A stretch of DNA of 64,000 nucleotides. Source: Panonychus citri (Eukaryota > Arthropoda > Arachnida > Trombidiformes > Tetranychidae). This document shows, one piece after another, positions 39,201 through 50,884 of the stretch. The notes beneath the pieces were generated by a model. The model made no database searches, was not told where the DNA came from, and saw nothing but the letters and a program-made list of their open reading frames with translations. The position numbers were made by a program, and so were the translations under genes. The DNA lies in the NCBI RefSeq assembly GCF_014898815.1, contig NW_026515537.1:147553-211552 (forward strand), given 5' to 3'. The number at the start of each line of letters is the position of its first letter. The stretch's first letter is position 1.

Positions 39201-40205
39201 TTAACTTTGAATCAATATTTAGGCAAGAAAATTGAAAAAGTTGCTATTCAATTGTTGATAACGAAACGATAATTAACTTTCCCATTATAATTCATCATAA
39301 TTAATTGATGTTGATTATGATTCAAATCACATTGAATAAATTTCCTGGAAAATTAAAATATTAACATTCAACTTATCCAATAAACTGAGAAAACTTTTCC
39401 AGGAACAATATTGAGCTCAACTTTTTTCTTTCTCCTTCTATTTTTTGTCACCAGATATTAACAGAATCTCAGTTTCATGATGGTAATTCTCTCTCATGAT
39501 TTATCGTATCAGCTAATTTTATGTTGCTTAAATTGTTAATCTATTTCAAACATTTGTAAATATCAACGAAAACAAGATTATAATTGTTCTTGTTGGATCA
39601 AGAGATTAAACTAAAGTGGATTATCCTTTCAATTCTTGAATTAACCTTTTTCTATGTTGATTAATTTGTTTCAATAGTGTTACTTTCAACTTTTCCCTCT
39701 TCTCTCTTTATTCAATTCTGACCAGACAAAGAAAATCCTGATAATCTGTTGACAAGACGATGTGATTTACTAATCATTTCTTGGTTCAGTTCAAAGACAT
39801 TAATTTCTTGTACTTTTTCAGCAAGCAAATTGATATTTACAACTTTGCATACAAATGAATACATCAAGATAACATGATAAGTTTAAATTTAAATAGAGTG
39901 ATATTATTATTATATTATCAAATGCTCTCATGGTCAATGTCAACAGAAATTAATGTTAACAATGGTTTTGATTCATTTTTACTGATTCTTTGCTCAAAGA
40001 TAGGTGAATTCACCATATAGCATCAGAATATCTCAAGCTAATGTTAGCCTATCTGTTTATCTTAATAAAACCTTTTGACATTATTGATTATCATCAACTG
40101 TAATTTGATAGTAAATTATTGACAATAAATTTGGATAACGTGATGCTGGCGATTAATTGAAAGCAAAATGATTTCATTCATTAATTATTTTTTTCTTTCT
40201 TTTCA
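36226..40205. other. Intergenic region
   Basis: About 4 kb without a recognised gene; (GAT)n-type repeats at about 37333-37352. A strong donor (AAG/GTAAGT) at about 38022 could end a non-coding first exon of the neuropeptide gene, since an acceptor sits just before that gene's ATG. This is a weak inference. Confidence 0.5.
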
Positions 40206-40237
40206 CAGATAAATTTAAATCTAATTGATTAAGAAAA

Positions 40238-40900
40238 ATGGTTAAATCAACTGAATCTTTCTCATGCAGCTATATGAAAATGAGCACAATATCATTGTTA
40301 ACCTTTTCCACTCTGATATTATTAGTTTCAATGGTTTCATCTGCACCCGAATCGGTTACCAATTTGGATCAATATGCAACTGATTCTGATTCTGGAGTTA
40401 ATTCAGTTTCATCTTTATCTCCCTCCTCACAACATAAATCCAAAATAACCGTCTACTATCCCAATATGGAAACTCAAGATATTTTAGTTGAAGATTTGGA
40501 CGATTTGACTCCAGTTCTTGATAAAAAAGGTGCTGCTTGGAATAAGTTACAAGGAGGTTGGGGTAAAAGGTCAGATAGTTGGAATAAACTTTCCGGAGGC
40601 TGGGGTAAACGATCTGGTCCAGGAGATCGAGATTGGAATCAATTATCTGGAATGTGGGGTAAAAGATCATCATCTGGTCCAGGTTCAGTTCAATCTTGGA
40701 ACAATTTATCCGGAATGTGGGGCAAGAGAGGATCACAAGGATTATCTCTTGATGGATTACCATCATCTTCAGCATCTTCTCGGCAATCATGGAACAATTT
40801 ATCAGGAATGTGGGGTAAACGAGGTTGGAATGAGCTGAATGGCCCATGGGGTAAACGGGATTCACCTCATTGGAATAATCTACGAGGGATGTGGGGATAA
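40238..40900 (+). CDS. Myoinhibitory peptide / allatostatin-B precursor (220 aa)
   Basis: Prepropeptide with a hydrophobic signal segment (about residues 16-35; Met13 or Met15 could be the functional start). Seven W(X6)W units have Trp pairs 101/108, 115/122, 133/140, 154/161, 185/192, 197/204 and 212/219. The first six are followed by GKR, giving C-terminal amidation after dibasic cleavage. The last ends WG-stop, so it needs only the amidating enzyme. Examples are 'SWNKLSGGW' and 'GWNELNGPW'. By family these peptides inhibit muscle contraction and hormone synthesis. An acceptor CAG at 40206-40208 suggests a 5'-UTR intron; AATAAA is at 40997. Confidence 0.97.
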   Translation: MVKSTESFSCSYMKMSTISLLTFSTLILLVSMVSSAPESVTNLDQYATDSDSGVNSVSSLSPSSQHKSKITVYYPNMETQDILVEDLDDLTPVLDKKGAAWNKLQGGWGKRSDSWNKLSGGWGKRSGPGDRDWNQLSGMWGKRSSSGPGSVQSWNNLSGMWGKRGSQGLSLDGLPSSSASSRQSWNNLSGMWGKRGWNELNGPWGKRDSPHWNNLRGMWG

Positions 40901-41002
40901 ACTTTGGAATAAGTGAGGTGGTGTAAACATAGTATTTCTCATTTTCGAATTTGAGAAAAGGACAAAAAAAAGAAACGAAATCATAACCAGAGTGGAAATA
41001 AA

Positions 41003-42975
41003 ATTTTCTGAAAGGCGACAATTTTCTTCAATTTCCTATTTTATTCAGTTCTTGTTAACATCTACAAAAATAAGATTTACTACCTTCTTATGACTGTTTT
41101 ATCTTCTCTATCCTTTCATCTTGAAAATGGTTTCATCTTTGACTCTTTACCTGTTAACCTATGAGATTTGTTATCTTTATGTTACTTTTATCATTATAAT
41201 GAATACAGATTGTGATTAAGTTTATTCTGAGCTTGAAAACATCTCATTTGTAAAAAACACCAAACCAATCAAATAACAGAGCTTTAAAGTTCACAACTTT
41301 TAGGAATGAATAAACACGATTAAGAAGTTTCTAACACCGTTAATGTTGTTTCATGTGGGATTTAGAGCTCATTTAGAGCTTATTCAGGGACCTTAATTGA
41401 TAACTTGGCTACTGAAAATTCCATACCAGCAACACAGAATAACCAAGTTTAACGCATATTCATTGTTCACTCGCGAAGATTTCAACATACACGCTATGGT
41501 AAATTAACAGATTTGTTTTAATACAGCTCAGATACCTCAGATGATGTGATTCACCAAATTCTGTGACCTTGTTTCCTGGAGAAGTTGAATGTGATATGAG
41601 AAAAGAAATTAGTGTTTTCTTCCGCGAAATTTGAATTTGCACTTTAATCAATCATTTTGTTATCTTTGGTTGAATTATCGCTTTTTTGATTATTCGATTA
41701 TATTAATAAATTGTTTACAATCACCAAAGAGTTATAGCTTATTACTCTTTGACAATCACTACCTGTGCGAATGATTTTTAAAACTCAGTCGAATTGTCTC
41801 ACGTTATAACTCTCTTTGATCACTACTGTATATAGTCTCTTTGTCATGTATATATCTTGATGATAATTATTTTAACGGCGACAATAATCTGATATCAAGT
41901 CATTCTAATAAATTCCAGGAGATCTAAATAATAACATCTTACTGATGGTTGACAATCAAAACCAACTGCTATAACCATTGTGATTGTTTCTAATCTTAAC
42001 TAGCCTTTGGATTCTGAATTTTATCTCCTCATTAATATTTGCAAGCAATCAAAGCAAATGTTAATCGAGGTACTACTTGTTCACCTATTTTGCTAATTCC
42101 AACTTCACTTAAATCAATGAACCAAATATTTGATATTCTTCATCAATATCATGCAATTGTTTCACACATAAGCAACGGTCATCGCAGTGGTGAGGCAAAA
42201 CATCTCAACTTTAAGATAAAAATTGGTAGTCAACAAGATGACACTGGATCATTTGAGCCTGTTGTTACTTTCGATATTATCTGAGTTCAATTAAAAATCA
42301 AGTTAGCGACAGTCTGATAAATTGCTTTCTATTACTTTCTTGATTCAAAATTCATTTTTTCCTGATGTGGTCATCATATAACAACGGCACAATTCGCCAT
42401 TCCATTTTAGATGTTAAATTGCGGTTGATAAACCTACATAAAATCAACAATTAACAATCATATTAATACATGTATTGGTTATAATTTTTCTACAACTGAA
42501 ATTTATTCAGACTTAAAGAATTCAAGGTAACTGCCAATCCTACGATAGCAAAACTCGACAAAAACACTGCTGATCAACTTGAACTTTGAAAAATACATAT
42601 GAGTAAATAAAATAAATGGCATGAGCAAAATCCAGTCTAAATACATAAACGGAGTTCAACTTACATTCATGATGAAAACTTCAAAGAAATTAACATTGAA
42701 CCATGAGCTGAATATGACTACCAACATTTGCACAAGAATCCGATAAAAATCAACCTAAAAGGTTATACTTGATTCAATCGTGGCTGAAAGTACCAGAATT
42801 TTACCTTGTTTCTTGTAAATATTGGTGGCTGGAAAAATATTCATCAACAAATAGATTAAACTCGCGACATGCTAATGTAAATATGAGTGATCTGAAAATG
42901 AACTTTGCATACTGTTGTGAATTTTAGATGAGTATATTATTCGCCTTCTATTTGATCAGATGAAACAGTGAACAG
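41003..42975. other. Intergenic region
   Basis: No recognised gene. An 81-codon open stretch at 42039-42284 has no family resemblance that I can name and no clear promoter. Confidence 0.55.
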
Positions 42976-42982
42976 TATAAAA
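42976..42982 (+). promoter_or_regulatory. TATA box of the repeat-protein gene
   Basis: TATAAAA, 94 bp upstream of the ATG at 43070, a spacing typical of arthropod host genes with a short 5' UTR. Confidence 0.55.
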
Positions 42983-43069
42983 CTGCAAGGTTTCAGAGAA
43001 ATTTCATCAATCATCTCATCATATTCCATCTACAAAGTGATTCAACTAAATTGTTAGTCTCAAGCCAAA

Positions 43070-46000
43070 ATGAACAAACTTTTTATTTTTCTCAGTTTAA
43101 CTGCGGTTGCTTTAACTGCAACACAATATGCCGACGCTTGGCCAACGATGCCAACAATGGCGATGAAAATGAATCTTCCTGGGTTTGCAAGCCATTCAAA
43201 ATCTAACTCCGTACCTAACACTGTTCAACAACCAACATCATCATCAGAATCAACTTCGAAAGCTAAAACAGAAAGCTTCACCAAGTCAGAATCGAAAACC
43301 AATTCTGAGCAAACTACAGAGAAGAATTACGCTGGATCAAACACAAACAGTGACTCTGAAAGCAACGCCTCAAATGAAAATGCGGATCAAATTATACCAA
43401 ACGATTCTGATTACTCTGATGATGATGACAGCGATTCGTCTGACTCCGATTCATCAGCATCATCATCTGGATCAGGTTCATCATCAGGTGCTGCTTCAGG
43501 TTCAGGTTCATCTGGCTCATCATCTACTACCACTACTACATCAGGATCAACTGCCACCGGTAATACTGCATCAACATCAGGAACTGGTTCATCATCTGGC
43601 TCAAGTTCATCTGGCTCAGGATCATCATCTGCTGCTGCTGGCTCCGGTTCATCAGGATCATCAGCTGCTTCAGGCAACAGCTCTGGTTCATCATCAGGAG
43701 CTGGTTCATCATCTGGATCAGGTTCATCATCAGGAGCTGGTTCATCATCTGGATCAGGTTCATCATCAGGTGCTGCATCAGGTGCTGCATCAGGTTCAGG
43801 TTCATCTGGCTCATCATCTACTACCACTACTACATCAGGATCAACTGCCACCGGTAATACTGCATCAACATCAGGAACTGGTTCATCATCTGGATCAGGT
43901 TCATCATCAGGTGCTGCTTCAGGTTCAGGTTCATCTGGCTCATCATCTACTACCACTACTACATCAGGATCAACTGCCACCGGTAATACTGCATCAACAT
44001 CAGGAACTGGTTCATCATCTGGCTCAAGTTCATCTGGCTCAGGATCATCATCTGCTGCTGCTGGCTCCGGTTCATCAGGATCATCAGCTGCTTCAGGCAA
44101 CAGCTCTGGTTCATCATCAGGAGCTGGTTCATCATCTGGATCAGGTTCATCATCAGGTGCTGCTTCAGGTTCAGGTTCATCTGGCTCATCATCTACTACC
44201 ACTACTACATCAGGATCAACTGCCACCGGTAATACTGCATCAACATCAGGAACTGGTTCATCATCTGGCTCAAGTTCATCTGGCTCAGGATCATCATCTG
44301 CTGCTGCTGGCTCCGGTTCATCAGGATCATCAGCTGCTTCAGGCAACAGCTCTGGTTCATCATCAGGAGCTGGTTCATCATCTGGATCAGGTTCATCATC
44401 AGGTGCTGCTTCAGGTTCAGGTTCATCTGGCTCATCATCTACTACCACTACTACATCAGGATCAACTGCCACCGGTAATACTGCATCAACATCAGGAACT
44501 GGTTCATCATCTGGCTCAAGTTCATCTGGCTCAGGATCATCATCTGCTTCAGGCAACAGCTCTGGTTCATCATCAGGAGCTGGTTCATCATCTGGATCAG
44601 GTTCATCATCAGGTGCTGCTTCAGGTTCAGGTTCATCTGGCTCATCATCTACTACCACTACTACATCAGGATCAACTACCGGTGTACTGCATCAACATCA
44701 GGAACTGGTTCATCATCTGGCTCAAGTTCATCTGGCTCAGGATCATCATCTGCTGCTGCTGGCTCCAGTTCATCAGGATCATCAGCTGCTTCAGGCAACA
44801 ACTCTGGTTCATCATCAGGAGCTGGTTCATCATCTGGATCAGGTTCATCATCAGGTGCTGCTTCAGGGTTCAGGTTCATCATCTCATCACTACTACATGG
44901 ATCCTGCCACAGGTAATACTCATCAACATGGGTTTCATCATCTGGCTCAAGTTCATCTGGCTCAGGATCATCATCTGCTGCTGCTGTCAGTTCATCAGGA
45001 TCATCAGCTGCTTGGCAACAGCTCTGGTTCATCATCAGGAGCTGGTTCATCATCTGGATCAGGTTCATCATCAGGTGCTGCTTCAGGTTCAGGTTCATCT
45101 GGCTCATCATCTACTACCACTACTACATCAGGATCAACTGCCACCGGTAATACTGCATCAACATCGGAACTGGTTCATCATCTGTCAAGTTCATCTGGCT
45201 CAGGATCATCATCTGCTGCTGCTGGCTCGGTTCATCAGGATCATCAGCTTTCTCTGGTCATCATCAAGCTGGTTCATCATCAGGTTCATCATCATGCTAT
45301 TCAGAAGTAATCTTACTCTACCAGGATCTGCCACTAATCATCATCCTGGTTCATCATCTGGCTCATCATCTCTCAGTCGCTGTCTCTAGCTTTTTCTGGT
45401 CATCAGGGAGCTGGTTCATCATCTGGATCAGGTTCATCATCAGGTGCTGCTTCAGGTTCAGGTTCATCTGGCTCATCATCTACTACCACTACCATCAGGA
45501 TCAACTGCCACCGGTAATACTGCATCAACATCAGGAACTGGTTCATCATCTGGCTCAAGTTCATCTGGCTCAGGATCATCATCTGCTGCTGCTGGCTCCG
45601 GTTCATCAGGATCATCAGCTGCTTCGAGGCACAGCTCTGGTTCATCATCAGGACTGGTTCATCATCTGGATCAGGTTCATCATCAGGTGCTGGGTTCAGG
45701 TTCATCTGGCTCATCATCTACTACTACTACTACATCAGGATCAACTGCCACCGTAATACTGCATCAACATCAGAACTGGTTCATCATCTGGCTCAAGTTC
45801 ATCTGCAGGATCATCATCTGCTGCTGCTGGCTCCAGTTCATCAGGATCATCAGCTGCTTCAGCAACAACTCTGGTTCATCATCAGGGCTGGTTCATCATC
45901 TGGATCAGGTTCATCATCAGGTGCTGCTTCAGGTTCAGGTTCATCTGGCTCATCATCTACTACCACTACATCAGGATCCTGCCACCGGTAATACTGCATC

Positions 46001-47856
46001 AACATCAGGAACTGGTTCATCATCTGGCTCAAGTTCATCTGGCTCAGGATCATCATCTGCTGCTGCTGGCTCCGGTTCATCAGGATCATCAGCTGCTTCA
46101 GGCAACAACTCTGGTTCATCATCAGGGCTGGTTCATCATCTGGATCAGGTTCATCATCAGGTGCTGCTTCAGGTTCAGGTTCATCTGGCTCATCATCTAC
46201 TACCACTACTACATCAGGATCAACTGCCAGTAATACTGCATCAACATCAGAACTGGTTCATCATCTGGCTCAAGTTCATCTGGCTCAGGATCATCATCTG
46301 CTGCTGCTGGCTCCGGTTCATCAGGATCATCAGCTGCTTCAGGCAACAGCTCTGGTTCATCATCAGGAGCTGGTTCATCATCTGGATCAGGTTCATCATC
46401 AGGTGCTGCTTCAGGTTCAGGTTTCTGGCTCATCATCTACTACCACTACCATCAGGATCAACTGCCACCGGTAATACTGCATCAACATCAGGAACTGGTT
46501 CATCATCTGGCTCAAGTTCATCTGGCTCAGGATCATCATCTGCTGCTGCTGGCTCCGGTTCATCAGGATCATCAGCTGCTTCAGGCAACAGCTCTGGTTC
46601 ATCATCGGAGCTGGTTCATCATCTGGATCAGGTTCATCATCAGGTGCTGCTTCAGGTTCAGGTTCATCTGCTCATCATCTACCACTACTACATCAGGATC
46701 AGCCACCGGTAATACTGCATCAACATCAGGAACTGGTTCATCATCTGGCTCAAGTTCATCTGGCTCAGGATCATCATCTGCTGCTGCTGGCTCAGTTCAT
46801 CAGGATCATCAGCTGCTTCGAGCAACAACTCTGGTTCATCATCAGGAGCTGGTTCATCATCTGGATCAGGTTCATCATCAGGTGCTGCTTCAGGTTCAGG
46901 TTCATCTGGCTCATCATCTACCACTACTATCAGGATCAACTGCCACCAGTAATACTGCATCAACATCAGGAACTGGTTCATCATCTGGCTCAAGTTCATC
47001 TGGCTCAGGATCATCATCTGCTGCTGCTGGCTCCGGTTCATCAGGATCATCAGCTGCTTCGAGCAACAACTCTGGTTCATCATCAGGAGCTGGTTCATCA
47101 TCTGGATCAGGTTCATCATCAGGTGCTGCTTCAGGTTCAGGTTCATCTGGCTCATCATCTACTACCACTACTACATCAGGATCAACTGCCACGGTAATAC
47201 TGCATCAACATCAGGAACTGGTTCATCATCTGGCTCAAGTTCATCTGTCAGGATCATCATCTGCTGCTGGCTCCGGTTCATCAGGATCATCAGCTGCTTC
47301 AGGCAACAACTCTGGTTCATCATCAGGAGCTGGTTCATCATCTGGATCGGTTCATCATCAGGTGCTGCTTCAGGTTCAGGTTCATCTGGCTCATCATCTA
47401 CCACTACTACATCAGGATCAGCCACCGGTAATACTGCATCAACATCAGGAACTGGTTCATCATCTGGCTCAAGTTCATCTGTCAGGATCATCATCTGCTG
47501 CTGCTGGCTCCGGTTCATCAGGATCATCAGCTGCTTCAGGACAGCAGCTCTGGTTCATCATCAGGAGCTGGTTCATCATCTGGATCAGGTTCATCATCAG
47601 GTGCTGCTTCAGGTTCATTCATCTGACTCATCATCTACTACCACTACTACATCGGGATCAACTGCCACCAGTATACTGCATCAACATCAGGAACTGGTTC
47701 ATCATCTGGCTCAAGTTCATCTGGCTCAGGATCATCATCTGCTGCTGCTGGCTCCGGTTCATCAGGATCATCAGCTGCTTCAGGCAGCATCTGGTTCATC
47801 ATCATTGTCCCGGTAGGCGAAAAGAGTCAGTGCGGATCAACCATGAAAGCTGCTAG
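43070..47856 (+). CDS. Secreted Ser/Gly/Ala-rich repeat protein, silk-like
   Basis: A clear signal peptide (MNKLFIFLSLTAVALTATQY, cleavage after about 'YADA') is followed by a Ser/Thr/Lys/Asn linker, an acidic DDDDSDSSDSDSS stretch and long repeats of GSGSSSG, SGAASG, TTTTTSG and 'STATGNTASTSGTG'. The repeat unit is 246 bp (82 codons). The plus frame from 43070 is open to 45310; from about 44690 onward copies carry frequent one- or two-base indels, so the original frame is lost and regained across copies to about 47856. Composition suggests a silk, glue or mucin-like extracellular structural protein. The family is not certain, and the 3' half may be collapsed or unpolished assembly. Confidence 0.75.
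43553..47780 (+). repeat. 246-bp tandem repeat array in the silk-like gene
   Basis: The segment containing CCACCGGTAATACTGCATC recurs at about 43553, 43977, 44223 and 44469 (interval 246 where intact), with shortened copies between, and about a dozen more copies to 47780. 5' copies are near identical; 3' copies differ mainly by small indels. Confidence 0.9.
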
Positions 47857-47929
47857 CTTACTCATCAAAAAAAGTCCCGTTTATTACCTTTAAAATAAGA
47901 TCAGGCGCAAGACAAACCAGAAAATTAAA

Positions 47930-50631
47930 GAATTAACTGACAAATTTATTGAATACCACTATTATCCTTCACAAATATTAATTTACATACAAATGGTACA
48001 TTATCGGTTCAACAAGTTGATACTATTGTCGCTGATTTACATTCAACAAATAAACCACTTTATCAAGGTGATTTATCTAATGAGATGAATCAATGTTTCA
48101 ACATTCGTAAATTTGTGATCAGTTTCTGAAAAAAAGCGGATTCTAGATGGAATCAATTCAATATATTGAACTTAGTGTTGGAAGATATCGACCTTACAAG
48201 GGCGGGTGTTCATCTCATACTCTTCCATCAAAATTAAAATCAAAAAATGTTTAATAGATTTGAAAACTGATACGGATTGCTTCATGTTCTCAGTTCTTGC
48301 TTGTGCACATCCCGTCAACAAAAATCCACAAAGAATCAGAAGTTATGATTCATTTATCAATCTTTATGATTTTTCATTCTGTCGAGGAATTGTTGATCTC
48401 AAACAAGTTGATCAATTTGAAAAAGTTAATCATGTTTCAGTTAATGTTTATTCATATAACATTGATGATAGATATGTTTTTCCAATTCGGATAACTAAAT
48501 ATCAATTAGACAAACATGTCAAATTATTTTTACATAATGAACATTATTATCCAATATCATCATTTCAACGTCTCTTATCTTCGAAATCAGCTTATCAAAG
48601 ACATTATTGTCCAAGATGTTTGATCAGTTTTCGTGAAGAAGAGGTCAGTGAGTCACTTGGTCAATGAGTAACTTTTTCTCGAAGCTGACTTTCAATAGCA
48701 ATTTCTATTCATCAATCGAACGGTCTCATTGTCCTGATGTGATATCCGTTGTCAAATTGTCGATCTGACAATTGGTTCTCTTAAAATTGACATGAACGTT
48801 CGTGATTTAACCCAATTTTTTGGTGCGGAAAATTTAATAGCAGCCGAACCGAACATCGTAGAGTTAAAATACCAATATGAAACACAAAGAATAATCATGC
48901 CAAAAGATCAGGTTTCCATCATTCATAATGAAAAATCACATAAAAGGAAGAAAAACATCCTTTTGTCATAACCGCTGAGTGCTTGTCAATACCTACTGAT
49001 GATCCAACAAAATCATTTAAACATGAGCCATGTAGTTATGGTTATGTTGTTATCGACTGGGAAAAAATGTACTTTTCAAAAACTTTTCTCATGGGACAGA
49101 TATAGTTGGTGATTTTCTACGTGAGATTCTTGATCTAGCGGACCCACTCGATAATTATTTGAAAGAAAATATAAAACCATTAAACATGTCACCTGAGGAT
49201 GAAAATGATTTTCTAACTTCAAACTACTGTATTATCTGTAATGATTATTTAGATCAACAAACAAAAGTTCGTGATCATTGTCATCTAACAGGAGTTTACA
49301 GAGGTGCTACTCATTTTGACTGTAATCTTCAGCGAGCATTACCTTCTCGAATTCCGTTTTTTTTCACAACCTCAAAAACTGTGATGGTCATATTATTATT
49401 AAAAATGTTGTTGAAAATATTTTCAACAGTAGATTAACTATAACTCCATCATCTCTTGAAAAGTATATTGGGTTTTTTTATTGGTAGATTCGCTTTCCTT
49501 GGATTCATTGGATTTTTTACCAGCGAGTCTTGACGCTCTAAGTAGTAATTTATCAAGTTATTATAAACTTCTTTTCCTGAGACAAGAATGGCCTATTTAT
49601 CGGAAGTTTTGAAAAAAGCAACTTTACCTTATGAATATACATGTATTTCATCAATCGATAAGTTTTACGATGATCGTTTACCATCGAAAGATGAATTTTA
49701 TTCATCTTTAACTGACTCAAATATTTCAGACGAAATGTACACACGATTGGAAAATATTTGGAGACAATTCAATTGTGAAGTTCTGGGTGATTTAATCGAT
49801 ATTTATTTAAAGGTTGACGTTTACATGTTAGCCGCATCGTTTGAAAATTTCAAAGAAACAGCGATAAAAGACTTTGAAATCGATCCTCCACATTATATGA
49901 CAGGTCCAGGTCTCTCCTGCGCTGCAGCGTTTCGACGGTTGAGAATTGACGTTGAACTTTTCTGTGACATTGACAAGTTAATGATGATTGAAAAAGGAAT
50001 TAGAGGAGGACTAACAACTGTCGTTCGTCGTCATGTCAAAGCCAATAATCCGAAAGTCCCACCGGTGGTGAACAAACCCACCTCCTTTACCTTGATGAAA
50101 ACAATTTGTATGGTTATGCCATGTCTTCTCGTCTTCCTCATGCTTACTATTCCTGGTTAATTTGGAGTATCCTCCAGAGTTACATGATGAACATGATGAC
50201 TATCCTCTAGCTCCTCATAAACTCAAAATAATATGTTAAGTCCATATGCAAAACGAATCGTTGACAAATTACAAGATAAAGGTCATCGATCGGTGTCCAG
50301 TGAAGTTGGTAGCAACATTTCTCAAGAGAAAAATATGTTGTTTTGGTCCTAATCTCAATTTTACATAGAAAAAGTTGAAGGTTACCAAAATTCATCAATT
50401 CTCAAGTTTTCATCTCAAAACTGGCTTCAAGATTATGTTGATTTCTGTACAACTAAATGTCAACAAGCTAAGGATCCATTTACATCATCACTTTATAAAT
50501 TGTTTGTCAACGGTATTCATGGTAAATTGATGGAAGACAAGAGGAAACATGTGAAAGTAGATGTAACAACATCGGCACCAATGGCTGGAAGACGATTAAG
50601 AAAGCATCTCCTTAAAAGATTCAAAATAATT
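47930..50631 (+). pseudogene. polB: Second Polinton: PolB remnant, N-terminal part
   Basis: Related to but diverged from the PolB at 19466-22753. Recognisable pieces are 'HVSVNVYSYNID' and 'KLFLHNEHYYPI' (48206-48667), 'VRDHCHLTGVYRG' (49159-49437), and exonuclease III 'DIYLKVDVYMLA' with 'IEKGIRGGLTTVVRR' (49588-50160). Frames change several times. The remnant is cut at 50631 by an LTR retrotransposon and resumes at 59416. Confidence 0.85.
50627..50631. repeat. LTR element target duplication TAATT, left
   Basis: TAATT directly before the first LTR; repeated at 59411-59415. Confidence 0.85.
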
Positions 50632-50873
50632 TGTTGGGTAATTTTCAGGTCGGTTCACGACTAAACACCTTTGGTAATAATTAGAACTAAATTTAACCTT
50701 ATTCAGGTTGCGGTAACACCGTTAATAACTTTTATTTTATATAATTAAAGTTAATTGCATGAAAGATTATCGGTTGATATAGTAACCGATAATCATAAGT
50801 ATTTTGTTTTTCTAGACTAACTTAGTTAGCAACAATTATCTATGTAATCGACTATTTATCTAATATCATTACA
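50632..50873 (-). repeat. 3' LTR (element on minus strand)
   Basis: 242 bp, about 97 percent identical by eye to 59169-59410. On the minus strand it begins TGTAATG and ends CCAACA. Confidence 0.95.
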
Positions 50874-50884
50874 CTTCCGTCAGA

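Noticed and set aside
42039..42284. 81-codon ORF between the MIP and silk-like genes
   Set aside because: No recognisable domain, promoter or splice context; could be chance or a lost exon.
43411..47200. Long antisense ORFs rich in Asp/Glu/Pro (for example 415 codons) opposite the silk-like gene
   Set aside because: They are the reverse reading of the TCA/GGT repeat; no signal, promoter or start supports them.
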